Shown here: in pieces, positions 56,042-64,000 of the stretch | Layout: the number at the start of each line of letters is the position of its first letter | Position numbering within the stretch: position 1 is the stretch's first letter | DNA from: Micromonospora sp. WMMA1363 | GTDB taxonomy: Bacteria > Actinomycetota > Actinomycetes > Mycobacteriales > Micromonosporaceae | Length of the DNA: 64,000 bases | Assembly (NCBI RefSeq): GCF_030345795.1 | Contig: NZ_JAUALB010000001.1 | Span: forward strand, 3,216,001 to 3,280,000 | Reading direction: 5' to 3' | Program-made: the position numbers and the translations under genes | Notes under the pieces: generated by a model | Told to the model about the DNA's origin: nothing | What the model saw: the letters and a program-made list of their open reading frames with translations, nothing else | The model's database searches: none

Positions 56042-58573
56042 TCAGGGCACGGCGCGCAGGCGCGGCAGCTCGCCGACGGGCACCGCCTCCAGGTCGAGCT
56101 GGGCGCCGAACCACGCCTCCAACCGCTCGTACGGCAGCGGGCGGCTGAACAGGAAGCCCTGGCCGATCTCACAGCCGATGTCCTGGAGCAGTTCCAGGGT
56201 CAGCTCGCTCTCCACCCCCTCGGCCACCACGGCGAGACCGAACTGCTGGGAGAGCGTGACCACGGCGTTCACGATCGCCAGGTCCCCCGGGTCGGTCGCC
56301 ATGCCCTGCACGAACGAGCGGTCGACCTTCACCTCGTGCACGGGCAGTCGCCGCAGGTGCACCAGGGACGAGCAGCCGGTGCCGAAGTCGTCCACGGAGA
56401 GGCGCACTCCCAGGTCCCGCAGCCGACGCAGGGCCGGAATCGGGCGGTCGGTCCCGTCCAGCACCCCGGACTCCCGGATCTCCACGGTGAGCCGTTGGGG
56501 CGGGACACCATACTCGTCGAGCAGGTCACTCAGCCTCGCCGGGAAGTGCGGGTCGGTGAGCGTACGCGGGGAGAGGTTGACCGCGACGGAGAGCGGGTGT
56601 CCCCCGTGCGCCCAGTCCCGACTGCGTCGCAGGCCCTCCCGGAGCACGAGCTCCGTGAGCCGGTCGAGCTGGCCGGTGTGCTCCGCCACCGCCACGAAGT
56701 CATCCGGGGCGACCGACCCGTGCGCGGGATCCTCCCAGCGGGCCAGGCACTCGACGCCGACCAGCCGCCGGTCCCGCAGGGTGACCTTCGGCTGGAAGTA
56801 GACCTCCAGCTCACCGCCGTCCAGCGCCCGGCGCAGGTCGCCGGCGAGACCGAGGCGGCGCAGCGAGCGGGACTCCAGCGCCGGGTTGAACAGCTGGACA
56901 CTGCCCGGCACGCCCTTGGCCGCCGTGGCGGCGAGGTCGACCCGTTGCAGCAGCAGGGCGGGCCCGCCGCCGTGGTCCGGGTGGACGGCGACGCCCACCG
57001 CCGTGTCGACGTCCAGGGTGAGCCCGTCGAAGACCATCTCGGCGCGGATCTGCTCACGCATCCGGGCCGCCAGGTCCAGGGCCTCCTCCGCGCCTTCCAG
57101 GCGCAGGGTCACGAGGAACTCGTCACCGCCCGCCCGGCCCACCAGGGCGGCGGCGGGCGCGCACCCACGCAGCCGCTCGGCGACCGCGACGAGCACCTTG
57201 TCGCCGGCGGCGTGGCCGAGCGACTCGTTGACCTCGCGCAGCCGGTCCACGTCGAAGAGGAGCAGCGCCACCACCTCGCCGGGCGTCCGGATCTTCACCG
57301 CCTCGTCGAGAGCCGCGGTGATCCGCCGCCGGTTGGGCAGCTTGGTGAGCGTGTCGTGGTACGCGTCGTGCCGCAGCCGGTCGACCAGGCGCGAATTCTC
57401 CAGGGCGACCGCCGCGTGCGCGGCGACCGTCTCGAAGATCAGGACGTCCTCGCTCGTGAAGTGATTGGTGTCGCCGAGTCGGTTCACGACCTCCAAGGTC
57501 CCGATCACGGCCGGCCCGGAACGTAGCGGGAGTATGATGACGTCCTTCACCGGCTCGCCCCGCAGGATCCCCCGGGCCGCGGTCTCCGCCGACAGGTGCG
57601 CGCCGGACGTCAGCACCCGCGACTCGCTGCGTGCGCGCTCCCGCAAAGCCGCTGGAGTCACGGCGACGTCGAGCAAGCCGCGGCGGTCGTCCTGGGCGGT
57701 CAGAAGCACCTCGGGATAGCGACCCTGGGCGGGTAGCCAGAGCGTCGCGTACTCGGCCTGCATGAGCGCCCGCACGCGCCCGAGGAGAGCATCGACCAGC
57801 GTGCCGTCCCGGCTGCTCTCGGTCATGGCCCGCGCGAGCTGGTACATGTCGTTGAGCGTGCGGTGTTGCCGGAGAAACTGTGTGTACGAGCGGTAGACGA
57901 GGAACAGCCCGGCAGCGAAAACCGCGAAGAGGAGGAAGCCCCACCCCCCGGTGGCGACGACGGTGATCACGATGAGCAGGCCGACCGCCACATTCACGGC
58001 TGCCGCGAGCAGCGCCGGCGGGGAGTTGCGGGCGATCTCCCAACCCGCCTGCCAGCCCTGAGCGACGGCGATGACCGCGATCACGGCGGCCAGGGTGACG
58101 AGGGTGTGCACGCTGGTGGCGGCGGACAGGGCAGCCCAGGCATCCGGCTCGATCCCGACCGGGTCCGGCAGCGCCAAGAGCACCAGGCTGGCCAGCGAGG
58201 TGGCCGCGGCGGCGCGGAAGATGTTGAACCAGAACTTGACCGGGGCCAGGCTTCGGCGGATCTGGACGAGGAGCGTCGCCAGCGTGTACGCCAGGACGAC
58301 GGACAGCGGTGGCAGCAGGTAGAACGCCACCACCAGGGGAATCTCCGTGAGCGTGAGGTTGAGCGCCTGCCGGCGAACCACCACGTTGATCGTCGGAAGC
58401 GCGGCGGCCACCATTACCGCCAGCATCGCCAGGGTGAGCGGCCATTCGCCGAGCGCGGGCCGCGCCCCCAGCGCCAGCCCGGTCACACAGACGACGGTGA
58501 CCATGGCCAGCAGGCCGGTGATCAACCAGGCGTTCTCAGTCCTGCGGCTCGATCGGGAGGTGCGTACGGACAC
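56042..58573 (-). CDS. Membrane-anchored GGDEF/EAL cyclic-di-GMP protein with GAF domain
   Basis: 843 residues from the GTG at 58573 (GGAGGAG upstream). Residues about 15-220 form several membrane helices. A GAF-like sensor domain follows (about 250-410). GGDEF: LPNRRRI and an intact RAGGDEFLV active site near 482. EAL (about 580-825): the EAL triplet is ECL, with the catalytic Glu kept; NLSPR, EIRES, DDFGTG, KVDRSFV, AEGVES and GQGFLFS are present. Both diguanylate cyclase and phosphodiesterase activity look possible. It probably adjusts cyclic-di-GMP in response to a signal. Confidence 0.93.
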   Translation of the reverse strand: MSVRTSRSSRRTENAWLITGLLAMVTVVCVTGLALGARPALGEWPLTLAMLAVMVAAALPTINVVVRRQALNLTLTEIPLVVAFYLLPPLSVVLAYTLATLLVQIRRSLAPVKFWFNIFRAAAATSLASLVLLALPDPVGIEPDAWAALSAATSVHTLVTLAAVIAVIAVAQGWQAGWEIARNSPPALLAAAVNVAVGLLIVITVVATGGWGFLLFAVFAAGLFLVYRSYTQFLRQHRTLNDMYQLARAMTESSRDGTLVDALLGRVRALMQAEYATLWLPAQGRYPEVLLTAQDDRRGLLDVAVTPAALRERARSESRVLTSGAHLSAETAARGILRGEPVKDVIILPLRSGPAVIGTLEVVNRLGDTNHFTSEDVLIFETVAAHAAVALENSRLVDRLRHDAYHDTLTKLPNRRRITAALDEAVKIRTPGEVVALLLFDVDRLREVNESLGHAAGDKVLVAVAERLRGCAPAAALVGRAGGDEFLVTLRLEGAEEALDLAARMREQIRAEMVFDGLTLDVDTAVGVAVHPDHGGGPALLLQRVDLAATAAKGVPGSVQLFNPALESRSLRRLGLAGDLRRALDGGELEVYFQPKVTLRDRRLVGVECLARWEDPAHGSVAPDDFVAVAEHTGQLDRLTELVLREGLRRSRDWAHGGHPLSVAVNLSPRTLTDPHFPARLSDLLDEYGVPPQRLTVEIRESGVLDGTDRPIPALRRLRDLGVRLSVDDFGTGCSSLVHLRRLPVHEVKVDRSFVQGMATDPGDLAIVNAVVTLSQQFGLAVVAEGVESELTLELLQDIGCEIGQGFLFSRPLPYERLEAWFGAQLDLEAVPVGELPRLRAVP

Positions 58574-58636
58574 CGGTCTCCTCCGATCGCCGCAGGGACC
58601 TTGTGGCATCCCACCGGCCTTCGCCAGTGGGACTTC

Positions 58637-58786
58637 CTACCGCACGCTCACCTGGCTGGCGGCGGTCATGCCCCATTCGAAGTCCACCTGCTTGTGGTCG
58701 GCATGGGGCTCCGCGAAGACAAACACGATCAGCGCGGCGAGAGCGACCAGTGAGCCGACCAGTCGGCCCAACCTTCGAGCAGACAT
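58637..58786 (-). CDS. Small membrane protein upstream of the GGDEF/EAL gene
   Basis: 49 residues from the ATG at 58786, which has AGGAG upstream. Basic start (MSARRLGRL), one membrane segment (VGSLVALAALIVFVFA), then a short outside tail with DHKQVDFEWG. It ends 63 bp before the GGDEF/EAL gene on the same strand, so the two may be cotranscribed. Unrecognised; the tail could be a sensory or anchoring peptide. Confidence 0.6.
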   Translation of the reverse strand: MSARRLGRLVGSLVALAALIVFVFAEPHADHKQVDFEWGMTAASQVSVR

Positions 58787-59229
58787 GTTCGCTCCTGTCA
58801 GGGCGGTCATGGAAGGGTGGAGTTCCACGATGGTGCCACACCTCGGGCACACGGAAAAGGCGAGAGGCCCCCGGGTCGGCGTCGCCCTCCAGAAATCAGC
58901 CGTTTAGCGCCGTCGGCTGCCCTGGTGGCCACCCACGGCAGGGCGGTCGCCTGCCAGCCGATGCGGCCGGCACGCAGCGCGACCGGCGGCAGCATTCGGT
59001 TGGACACCTCAGGTGGTTGGGCGGACAGTGGCGGCGCGGCTGGGCAGGCCGGACGGGATGACGGGGTCACGGGCGGTCGGCATCGGCGATGGGCGGCGGG
59101 TCGAGCTCGGCAGCTCTCACGCGGAACCGACCGCGTCGTGCCGCCACCACCGCGTCCAGCAGCCCCGCCGCCGACCCGCACACCGGACACGTCCCGCCCC
59201 GACAACGCCAGCCCCGTGTCGGCCGGTAG
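58787..59229. other. Intergenic region, no gene seen
   Basis: 443 bp between the small membrane protein and the gene at 59230, which diverge. Open frames here lack ribosome-binding sites and recognisable sequence. It must hold the two divergent promoters, but none is clear. Confidence 0.6.
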
Positions 59230-59703
59230 GTGCGTGAACAGCCTGCCACCGGGTACCGCACGCCGGTGACCCACGATGAGCGATCGACAGACGAAGAGCA
59301 TTCGCGGCCGACGAACGTCGCTGACACCACCGTCGAGGCACTCGGCGAGCTGAGCAAGGCGTTAGGGACGATCCACCGCGTACGCGGGCACCTGTATTCC
59401 GCGCATCAACTCGTCGGCGGCGCCGACCTTACCCTCGATCGGGTGGTCGAGCTGCTGCGGCGGGGCGGACATGACGAGGTCGCTGACCGCGTGGAGCATG
59501 AGTTGCTGGGCCGTAACGTACTGCCCGGGCGGTGGACGTTTCAGATCGTGGAAGAGTTCGATGACGGATACTACGCGGCGTTCCAGGAGATCGAACACTT
59601 CGCCCGAGAGACGCTGGCCGGTGGGCGGCGGCACCTCTACGAGGCGGAAATGAAACAGCGGCGCCGGACCCACGGCATGCCGGGGCACGAGGCTACACCG
59701 TAG
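59230..59703 (+). CDS. Conserved actinobacterial protein of unknown function
   Basis: 157 residues. The conserved-looking part starts near residue 36: ALGELSKALGTIHRVRGHLYSAHQL, VVELLRRGGHDEVADRVEHELLGRNVLPGRWTFQIVEEFDDGYY and EAEMKQRRRTHGMPGHEA. It is predicted largely helical, with no signal or membrane segment. I recognise it as a pattern found widely in actinobacteria but know no function. The GTG at 59230 has only a weak GGTAG upstream, and a later GTG at 59266 is possible. A decayed second copy lies at 60224-60380. Confidence 0.75.
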   Translation: MREQPATGYRTPVTHDERSTDEEHSRPTNVADTTVEALGELSKALGTIHRVRGHLYSAHQLVGGADLTLDRVVELLRRGGHDEVADRVEHELLGRNVLPGRWTFQIVEEFDDGYYAAFQEIEHFARETLAGGRRHLYEAEMKQRRRTHGMPGHEATP

Positions 59704-59794
59704 TTCCACCGGCGAAGCCGTTCGGCAGCATCGTGACGAGGGCGCCGACCCGACCGCTTTTCCCACCCGATCACAGTGGGAGAATCCCCCGCAC

Positions 59795-59818
59795 CCGGGC
59801 GCCCGGCCGGACGCCCGG
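59795..59818 (+). terminator. Possible hairpin terminator
   Basis: 7-bp arms CCGGGCG/CGCCCGG around a 10-base GC loop, about 90 bp after the stop at 59703. No T-run. Confidence 0.35.
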
Positions 59819-59836
59819 ATCGAGGACGGCCACGGA

Positions 59837-60070
59837 CTACTCGCCCTGCTCCGTGAGAGCGGGGGAGCCGCTGTGTTCCCGGCATCTGCTGCGCCAGCTG
59901 AGAACCGGAGTATTCGGCGACGAGTTCCTTGAATAGTCGCGACAGGATGTGATGACGCGGCCAGCGGGAGAGCCGGGACGCTTCATGATGAACTCGGCGA
60001 TCTCCCATGCCCGCTCGTCTAGCCGTTCCAGGGCCACCACGTCGCTCACGATCCCGAGATCGAGCGCCAC
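59837..60070 (-). pseudogene. Possible frameshifted gene remnant
   Basis: A GTG-initiated frame of 77 codons begins plausibly: ALDLGIVSDVVALERLDERAWEIAEFIMKRPGSPAG, helical with normal GC3. It then becomes Ser/Arg-rich nonsense-like sequence. Another frame continues more naturally from the same point (ILSRLFKELVAEYSGSQLAQQM), which suggests a frameshift near 59955-59965. The family is not recognised. The surrounding tract 59704-60557 is gene-poor. Confidence 0.35.
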
Positions 60071-60223
60071 CCTCGCCGGGACCGGCTTTCTACGTGGACG
60101 TGGTGATCAGCGTATTTGACCCCATGAGCGCCTGGAGATGCGCCCACCCGTCGCCAGGGCGCTTCCGCGAAAAGCGAGGGTCCATGAAGGCGTCACGGCT
60201 ACAGCACGATTCCACCTGAAGGG

Positions 60224-60380
60224 CACTCGGGCGGTGACGTTGCTCCGCGAGGCCGGGCGCGACGCGGGTTGAGCTCGAGCTGTTGGCCCCAGCGCGCGCT
60301 ACCCGGGCGGTGGACGATCAGATCGTCTGGGGATTTCGATGATGGCCGCTACGCCACGTTCCGGAGATCAAGCGGAACAC
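60224..60380 (+). pseudogene. Decayed fragment of a paralogue of the 59230 gene
   Basis: This stretch can be aligned by eye with the 59445-59600 part of the intact gene. CCCGGGCGGTGGAC is identical in both (60302-60315 and 59523-59536), followed by shared CAGATCGT, TTCGATGA, TACGC and GTTCC. The upstream part resembles the GTGGTCGAGCTGCTGCGG segment. Small insertions, deletions and an in-frame TGA near 60270 destroy the frame. Confidence 0.7.
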
Positions 60381-60405
60381 GCGTAGGAAGCCACCGTCGC
60401 CAATA

Positions 60406-60422
60406 TGTTGTACCTTACAACA
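60406..60422 (+). promoter_or_regulatory. Inverted repeat, possible operator
   Basis: TGTTGTA-CCT-TACAACA: perfect 7-bp arms with a 3-base spacer, four bases before the LacI-type palindrome. AT-rich compared with its surroundings. Confidence 0.45.
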
Positions 60423-60425
60423 ATC

Positions 60426-60443
60426 TGTGAGAGCGTTCTCACG
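60426..60443 (+). promoter_or_regulatory. LacI-type operator upstream of the GH3 gene
   Basis: TGTGAGAGCGTTCTCACG, with perfect arms GTGAGA/TCTCAC around GCGT. The form resembles operators of CebR/LacI-type sugar repressors of actinobacteria. It lies 115 bp before the beta-glucosidase start, so cello-oligosaccharide or glucan induction is plausible. The repressor gene is not in the window. Confidence 0.6.
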
Positions 60444-60557
60444 CACCCGACGTGAGGCGCCGCTCGCACCCGGCTGCAGGCCTGCCCGTCCCCCGCGACC
60501 GAGGGCGCGGTCGGTCCACCCTGCCCGCGTACCCCTACCCCCACCACAGGAGGCACC

Positions 60558-63500
60558 GTGCATCCCGATCCTGATCGCAGGCGGGGCGGCTTCCGTACCG
60601 CCGCCCTGCTCATCCTCGCTCTTGCCGCGTCCCTCCTGGTCACGCCAGGGGTCGTACAGGCCCTGCCGGGCCAGGTAACGGCCAACAGCGCCGGCGTCGA
60701 ACCGCCTGCGGCCGGCGTCCTACAGACGGTCGAGGACTACGAGGACGGCGTGCCGCCCGAGGTCATGCTCTTCGCCTCCACCGACGCCGAACGACCTGTG
60801 GTGTCCACCGTTGCGACCGGGGACCGGCCAGGCGCGGGCGGCGACGACGACACCTTCGCCGTTCGGTACGACATCGACGGCTGGGGCGGCTTCACCCACA
60901 ACTTCGTCGCCCCGGACGGCCACCAGGACTGGCGGGCGTACGACGGGTTCTCGTTCTGGGTGAAGGGGGAGGGCACCGGCCGCCGCGTCCAGTTCGAGAT
61001 CAAGGACGGCGGCGCGCACGGTGAGGCATCGGAGCTGTGGGAGTCGTTCTTCGTCGACGACTCCACCGGGTGGAAGCAGATCCGCACGACCTTCCCCGAG
61101 TTCGTCTGGCGGACCAGCTACCAGCCGGGGGACGGTCCGAAGGACCGGGAGCTCCAACTCGACCGGATGTGGGGGTTCGCGGTCAACCTGCCACAGGGCG
61201 CCGGTGAGCTGCACTTCGACCAGGTGGAGCTGTTCACGAACGTGGCGACGGTCGCCGACTTCGAGGCCCCGCAGCCGCCACTCCACCCGCCGGCCGGGCA
61301 GCCCGGCATCATCACCTTCAGCGGAGACGCCTCCCGGGTCCCGGAGCTGAGCTACGTCGACGCGCCCCGCGACGACGTGCCCGCCGGCAACCGGGCCCTT
61401 GCCGTGGCCGTGGACACGACCACCAGTTGGGCCGGCTTCGCACACAATCTGAGCTTCGACACCGAGCCGCAGGACTGGAGCCGCTTCGGCGGGTTTCGGT
61501 TCTGGTACTTCAGCCCGCTGACCGTGCCACCGGCCGCGCCCGGCGCCGGCCACCGGATCAACCTGGAGATCAAGGACGGCGGGGCGGACGCCGAGCACAG
61601 CGAACTCTGGACCACCAGCTTCACCGAGGACTGGGTCGGCTGGCGGCTGGTCGAGATCCCGTTCTCCCAGTTCAGATACCGCACCGACTATCAACCCGTC
61701 GGCGGCATCAACCAGGAGCTGGACCTCGACCGGATGTGGGGCTACGCCATGCAGCCCAGCGCCGGGTACGCCGACACCTTGCGCATCGACGACGTCCAGG
61801 TGTATGGCGTGCCCGAGGTGAGGCCGACGGTGCGGGTGGACGCCACCCCGGCGGTCACCCTGCTCGACGAGGGTGGTTCGGCGACCGTCACGATCCGGCT
61901 CACCAACACCGATGACCTGCCGCTGGACGACGACGTGACCCTGCGGTACGCCACCGGCAGCGGCTCGGCCACCGTCGGCGAGGACTACGAGCCGGTCGAG
62001 GGAGAGTTCGTCTTCCCCGCCGGTACCGCGTCCGGGGCCACCCGGCAGATCACCGTGCGGACGCTCACCGACGACCAGGCGGAGACGGCGGAGAACATCC
62101 CGCTGACGTTGTCCGGGAATGGCCTCGCCGTCACCGAGGACCTGCCGAACATCGTCGTCAACGCGCACGACCTGCCGTACCTGGACCCGTCCCGGCCGGT
62201 CGACGAGCGGGTCGCCGACCTGCTCGGACGGATGTCGGTCGAGGAGAAGGTCGGCCAGATGACCCAGGCCGAGCGGAACGCCCTCGACGCCCCGGACGAT
62301 CCGGCCACCTGGCGACTCGGCTCGCTGCTCTCCGGTGGCGGTTCGACGCCCGACCCGAACACCCCCGAGTCCTGGGCGGACATGGTCGACGGCTACCAGA
62401 CGCGTACGCTGCAGACCCGGTTGCAGATCCCGCTGGTCTACGGCGTCGACGCGGTGCACGGCCACAGCAACCTCCGGGGCGCCACGATCTTCCCGCACAA
62501 CATCGGGCTCGGCGCGGCTCGTGACCCGGACCTCGTCGAACGGGCCGGGCACATCACCGCCAAGGAGACCCGGGCGACCGGGCCGCAGTGGTCGTTCGCA
62601 CCGTGCGCCTGCGTGGCCCGCGACGACCGGTGGGGGCGCACCTACGAGGCCTACGGGGAGGATCCGGCGCTGGTGGTCGCCAACGAGACGGTGATCGACG
62701 GGCTCCAGGGCCGCTCGCTGGCCGACCGCAAGGACGCCGACCGGGTGCTCGCCTCGGTGAAGCACTACGCCGGCGACGGCGGGACCGCCTACCAGCCGGG
62801 CAACGGTGGATACCCGATCGACCAGGGCGTCGCCATCATGAGCCGGGAAGAGTTCGACCGCATCCACCTGGGGCCGTACGTGCCGGCGGTGCGCAAGCAC
62901 CACGCGGGGACGATCATGCCGTCCTACTCGAGCGTCGACTTCACCGACGACGGCGTGGGCAACCCGGTGAAGATGCACGCCCACAAGGAACTGCTCACCG
63001 ACGTCCTGAAGCAGGACATCGGCTTCGACGGCTTCCTGATCAGTGACTACGCCGCGATCGACCAGATCCCCGGGGACTACGCCAGCGACGTGCGGACCGC
63101 GATCAACGCTGGCCTGGACATGATCATGGTGCCGAACGAGTACCAACGCTTCGAGGAGACGCTGCGCGGCCAGATCGAGGCCGGAAACGTGCCGATGTCC
63201 CGCATCGACGACGCGGTCAGCCGGATCCTGACCCAGAAGTTCCACCTCGGACTCTTCGAGCAGCCGTTCACCGACCGGGCCCACCTGGCCGACGTGGGCT
63301 CGCCCGCGCACCGGGCGGTGGCCCGCGAGGCAGCCGCGAAGTCCCAGGTGCTGCTCCGCAACACCGGTCAGGTGCTGCCGCTGGCCACCACCGGCAAGCT
63401 CTACGTCGCCGGCGGCAACGCCGACGACGTCGGCGCGCAGTCCGGCGGCTGGACCATCACCTGGCAGGGCAACAACGGCGACATCACCCCGGGCACCACC

Positions 63501-64000
63501 ATCCTCGAGGGCATGCGGCAGGTCGCACCGGACGCCGAGATCACCTACAGCGCCGACGCCTCCGCGCCGCTGGCCGGGCACGACCGGGCTGTCGTCGTGG
63601 TCGGCGAGCGGCCGTACGCGGAGGGCCAGGGCGACGTTGGCAACAACGGCTTCACCATGACGTTGAGTGCCGCCGAGCGGGGCACCGTCGACAGGGTCTG
63701 CTCTGCGGTGGCCGACTGCGTGGTGCTGGTGGTGTCCGGTCGTCCGCTCGTGCTCGACGAGACGCTCGCCCAAGCGGACGCCGTGGTGGCCTCCTGGCTG
63801 CCCGGCACCGAGGGGGCCGGCGTGGCCGACGTGCTCTTCGGCGAGCGGCCGTTCACCGGTCGACTGCCGGTGTCCTGGCCGCGTTCGTTGGACCAAGAGC
63901 CGATCAACGTCGGCGATGCTGGCTACGACCCGCTGTACGCGTACGGCTGGGGCCTGCGTACCGATGCGACCCGAGACCGGCTGCGCCAGCTGCGTGCCGA
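60558..64000 (+). CDS. Secreted multidomain GH3 beta-glucosidase, partial
   Basis: At least 1147 residues; the 3' end is outside the window. GTG start with AGGAGG upstream. Residues 1-37 are a signal peptide. Two tandem CBM11-like domains follow (about 55-225 and 230-417), each with an IKDGGA motif and LDRMWG. A Calx-beta domain (about 420-530) precedes the GH3 catalytic domains: RMSVEEKVGQMTQAER, GVDAVHGHSN, ARDDRWGRTYEAYGEDP, VKHYAGDGGT and the nucleophile Asp830 in LISDYAAID. VVVGERPYAEG carries the usual acid/base region. It should release glucose from beta-glucans outside the cell. Confidence 0.93.
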   Translation, partial: MHPDPDRRRGGFRTAALLILALAASLLVTPGVVQALPGQVTANSAGVEPPAAGVLQTVEDYEDGVPPEVMLFASTDAERPVVSTVATGDRPGAGGDDDTFAVRYDIDGWGGFTHNFVAPDGHQDWRAYDGFSFWVKGEGTGRRVQFEIKDGGAHGEASELWESFFVDDSTGWKQIRTTFPEFVWRTSYQPGDGPKDRELQLDRMWGFAVNLPQGAGELHFDQVELFTNVATVADFEAPQPPLHPPAGQPGIITFSGDASRVPELSYVDAPRDDVPAGNRALAVAVDTTTSWAGFAHNLSFDTEPQDWSRFGGFRFWYFSPLTVPPAAPGAGHRINLEIKDGGADAEHSELWTTSFTEDWVGWRLVEIPFSQFRYRTDYQPVGGINQELDLDRMWGYAMQPSAGYADTLRIDDVQVYGVPEVRPTVRVDATPAVTLLDEGGSATVTIRLTNTDDLPLDDDVTLRYATGSGSATVGEDYEPVEGEFVFPAGTASGATRQITVRTLTDDQAETAENIPLTLSGNGLAVTEDLPNIVVNAHDLPYLDPSRPVDERVADLLGRMSVEEKVGQMTQAERNALDAPDDPATWRLGSLLSGGGSTPDPNTPESWADMVDGYQTRTLQTRLQIPLVYGVDAVHGHSNLRGATIFPHNIGLGAARDPDLVERAGHITAKETRATGPQWSFAPCACVARDDRWGRTYEAYGEDPALVVANETVIDGLQGRSLADRKDADRVLASVKHYAGDGGTAYQPGNGGYPIDQGVAIMSREEFDRIHLGPYVPAVRKHHAGTIMPSYSSVDFTDDGVGNPVKMHAHKELLTDVLKQDIGFDGFLISDYAAIDQIPGDYASDVRTAINAGLDMIMVPNEYQRFEETLRGQIEAGNVPMSRIDDAVSRILTQKFHLGLFEQPFTDRAHLADVGSPAHRAVAREAAAKSQVLLRNTGQVLPLATTGKLYVAGGNADDVGAQSGGWTITWQGNNGDITPGTTILEGMRQVAPDAEITYSADASAPLAGHDRAVVVVGERPYAEGQGDVGNNGFTMTLSAAERGTVDRVCSAVADCVVLVVSGRPLVLDETLAQADAVVASWLPGTEGAGVADVLFGERPFTGRLPVSWPRSLDQEPINVGDAGYDPLYAYGWGLRTDATRDRLRQLRA

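Noticed and set aside
58637..58852. N-terminal extension of the small membrane protein containing CPRCG, suggestive of a zinc motif
   Set aside because: The ATG at 58786 has a good ribosome-binding site while the upstream start has none; the cysteine pair is probably chance.
59704..60557. Mobile element or attachment site in the gene-poor tract
   Set aside because: No transposase, integrase, terminal repeats or tRNA-derived direct repeat was seen; only decayed coding fragments.
60720..63896. A 1058-codon open frame on the minus strand
   Set aside because: It is antisense to the GH3 gene, has no recognisable domains or ribosome-binding site, and is a typical high-GC shadow frame.

Overview
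This is a high-GC actinobacterial chromosome segment, most likely from the family Micromonosporaceae (Micromonospora or Salinispora type). Evidence: about 70% GC with strong GC3 bias, many GTG/TTG starts, a type Z zinc-binding uS14, an F420-type oxidoreductase, an actinobacterial gene order around nusG-rplK-rplA-rplJL-rpoBC-rpsL-rpsG-fusA-tuf-S10-spc-alpha, and an asparagine at the RpoB position equivalent to E. coli Ser531. The assignment is inference from protein character; no database search was run. Nearly all of the translation and transcription machinery is on the minus strand.

Layout. 1-5.2 kb: a divergent transport cluster (lipoprotein binding protein at the edge, ABC ATPase, LLM-class oxidoreductase, cupin), then a large membrane protein with an Ala/Pro-rich tail. 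5.3-11.4 kb: a complete minus-strand thiamin operon, thiE-thiO-thiS-thiG-(second thiE-like)-thiD-thiC, behind a sigma-A-type promoter and a TPP riboswitch. 11.5-16 kb: aldo/keto reductase, ABC-F ATPase, RsmC-like methyltransferase and a proline-rich membrane protein. 16.2-35 kb: truA and the alpha, spc and S10 ribosomal operons, with secY-adk-map, a DUF1707 gene and infA. 35-40 kb: tuf, fusA, rpsG, rpsL. 40.3-42 kb: two small membrane-protein genes and a VOC protein. 42-49.7 kb: rpoC and rpoB. 50-56 kb: rplL, rplJ, rplA, rplK, nusG, secE, tRNA-Trp, two MaoC-type (R)-hydratase genes, rpmG, tRNA-Met and tRNA-Thr. 56-60.5 kb: a GGDEF/EAL protein with a small membrane protein beside it, a conserved protein of unknown function, and a gene-poor tract with decayed coding sequence. 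60.5-64 kb: a secreted multidomain GH3 beta-glucosidase that runs off the right edge.

Regulation is readable. Candidate -35/-10 pairs with 17-18 bp spacing precede thi, infA, S10, str, rpoBC and rplJL. Long GC-rich perfect hairpins, mostly without U-tracts, follow rplQ, rplO, fusA, rpoC, rplL, rplA, nusG and rpmG. rplJ has a candidate L10 leader with an attenuator. The S10 and str leaders share an identical 20-nt element. The GH3 gene is preceded by a LacI-type palindrome. No CRISPR array, insertion sequence, prophage or rRNA gene was seen.
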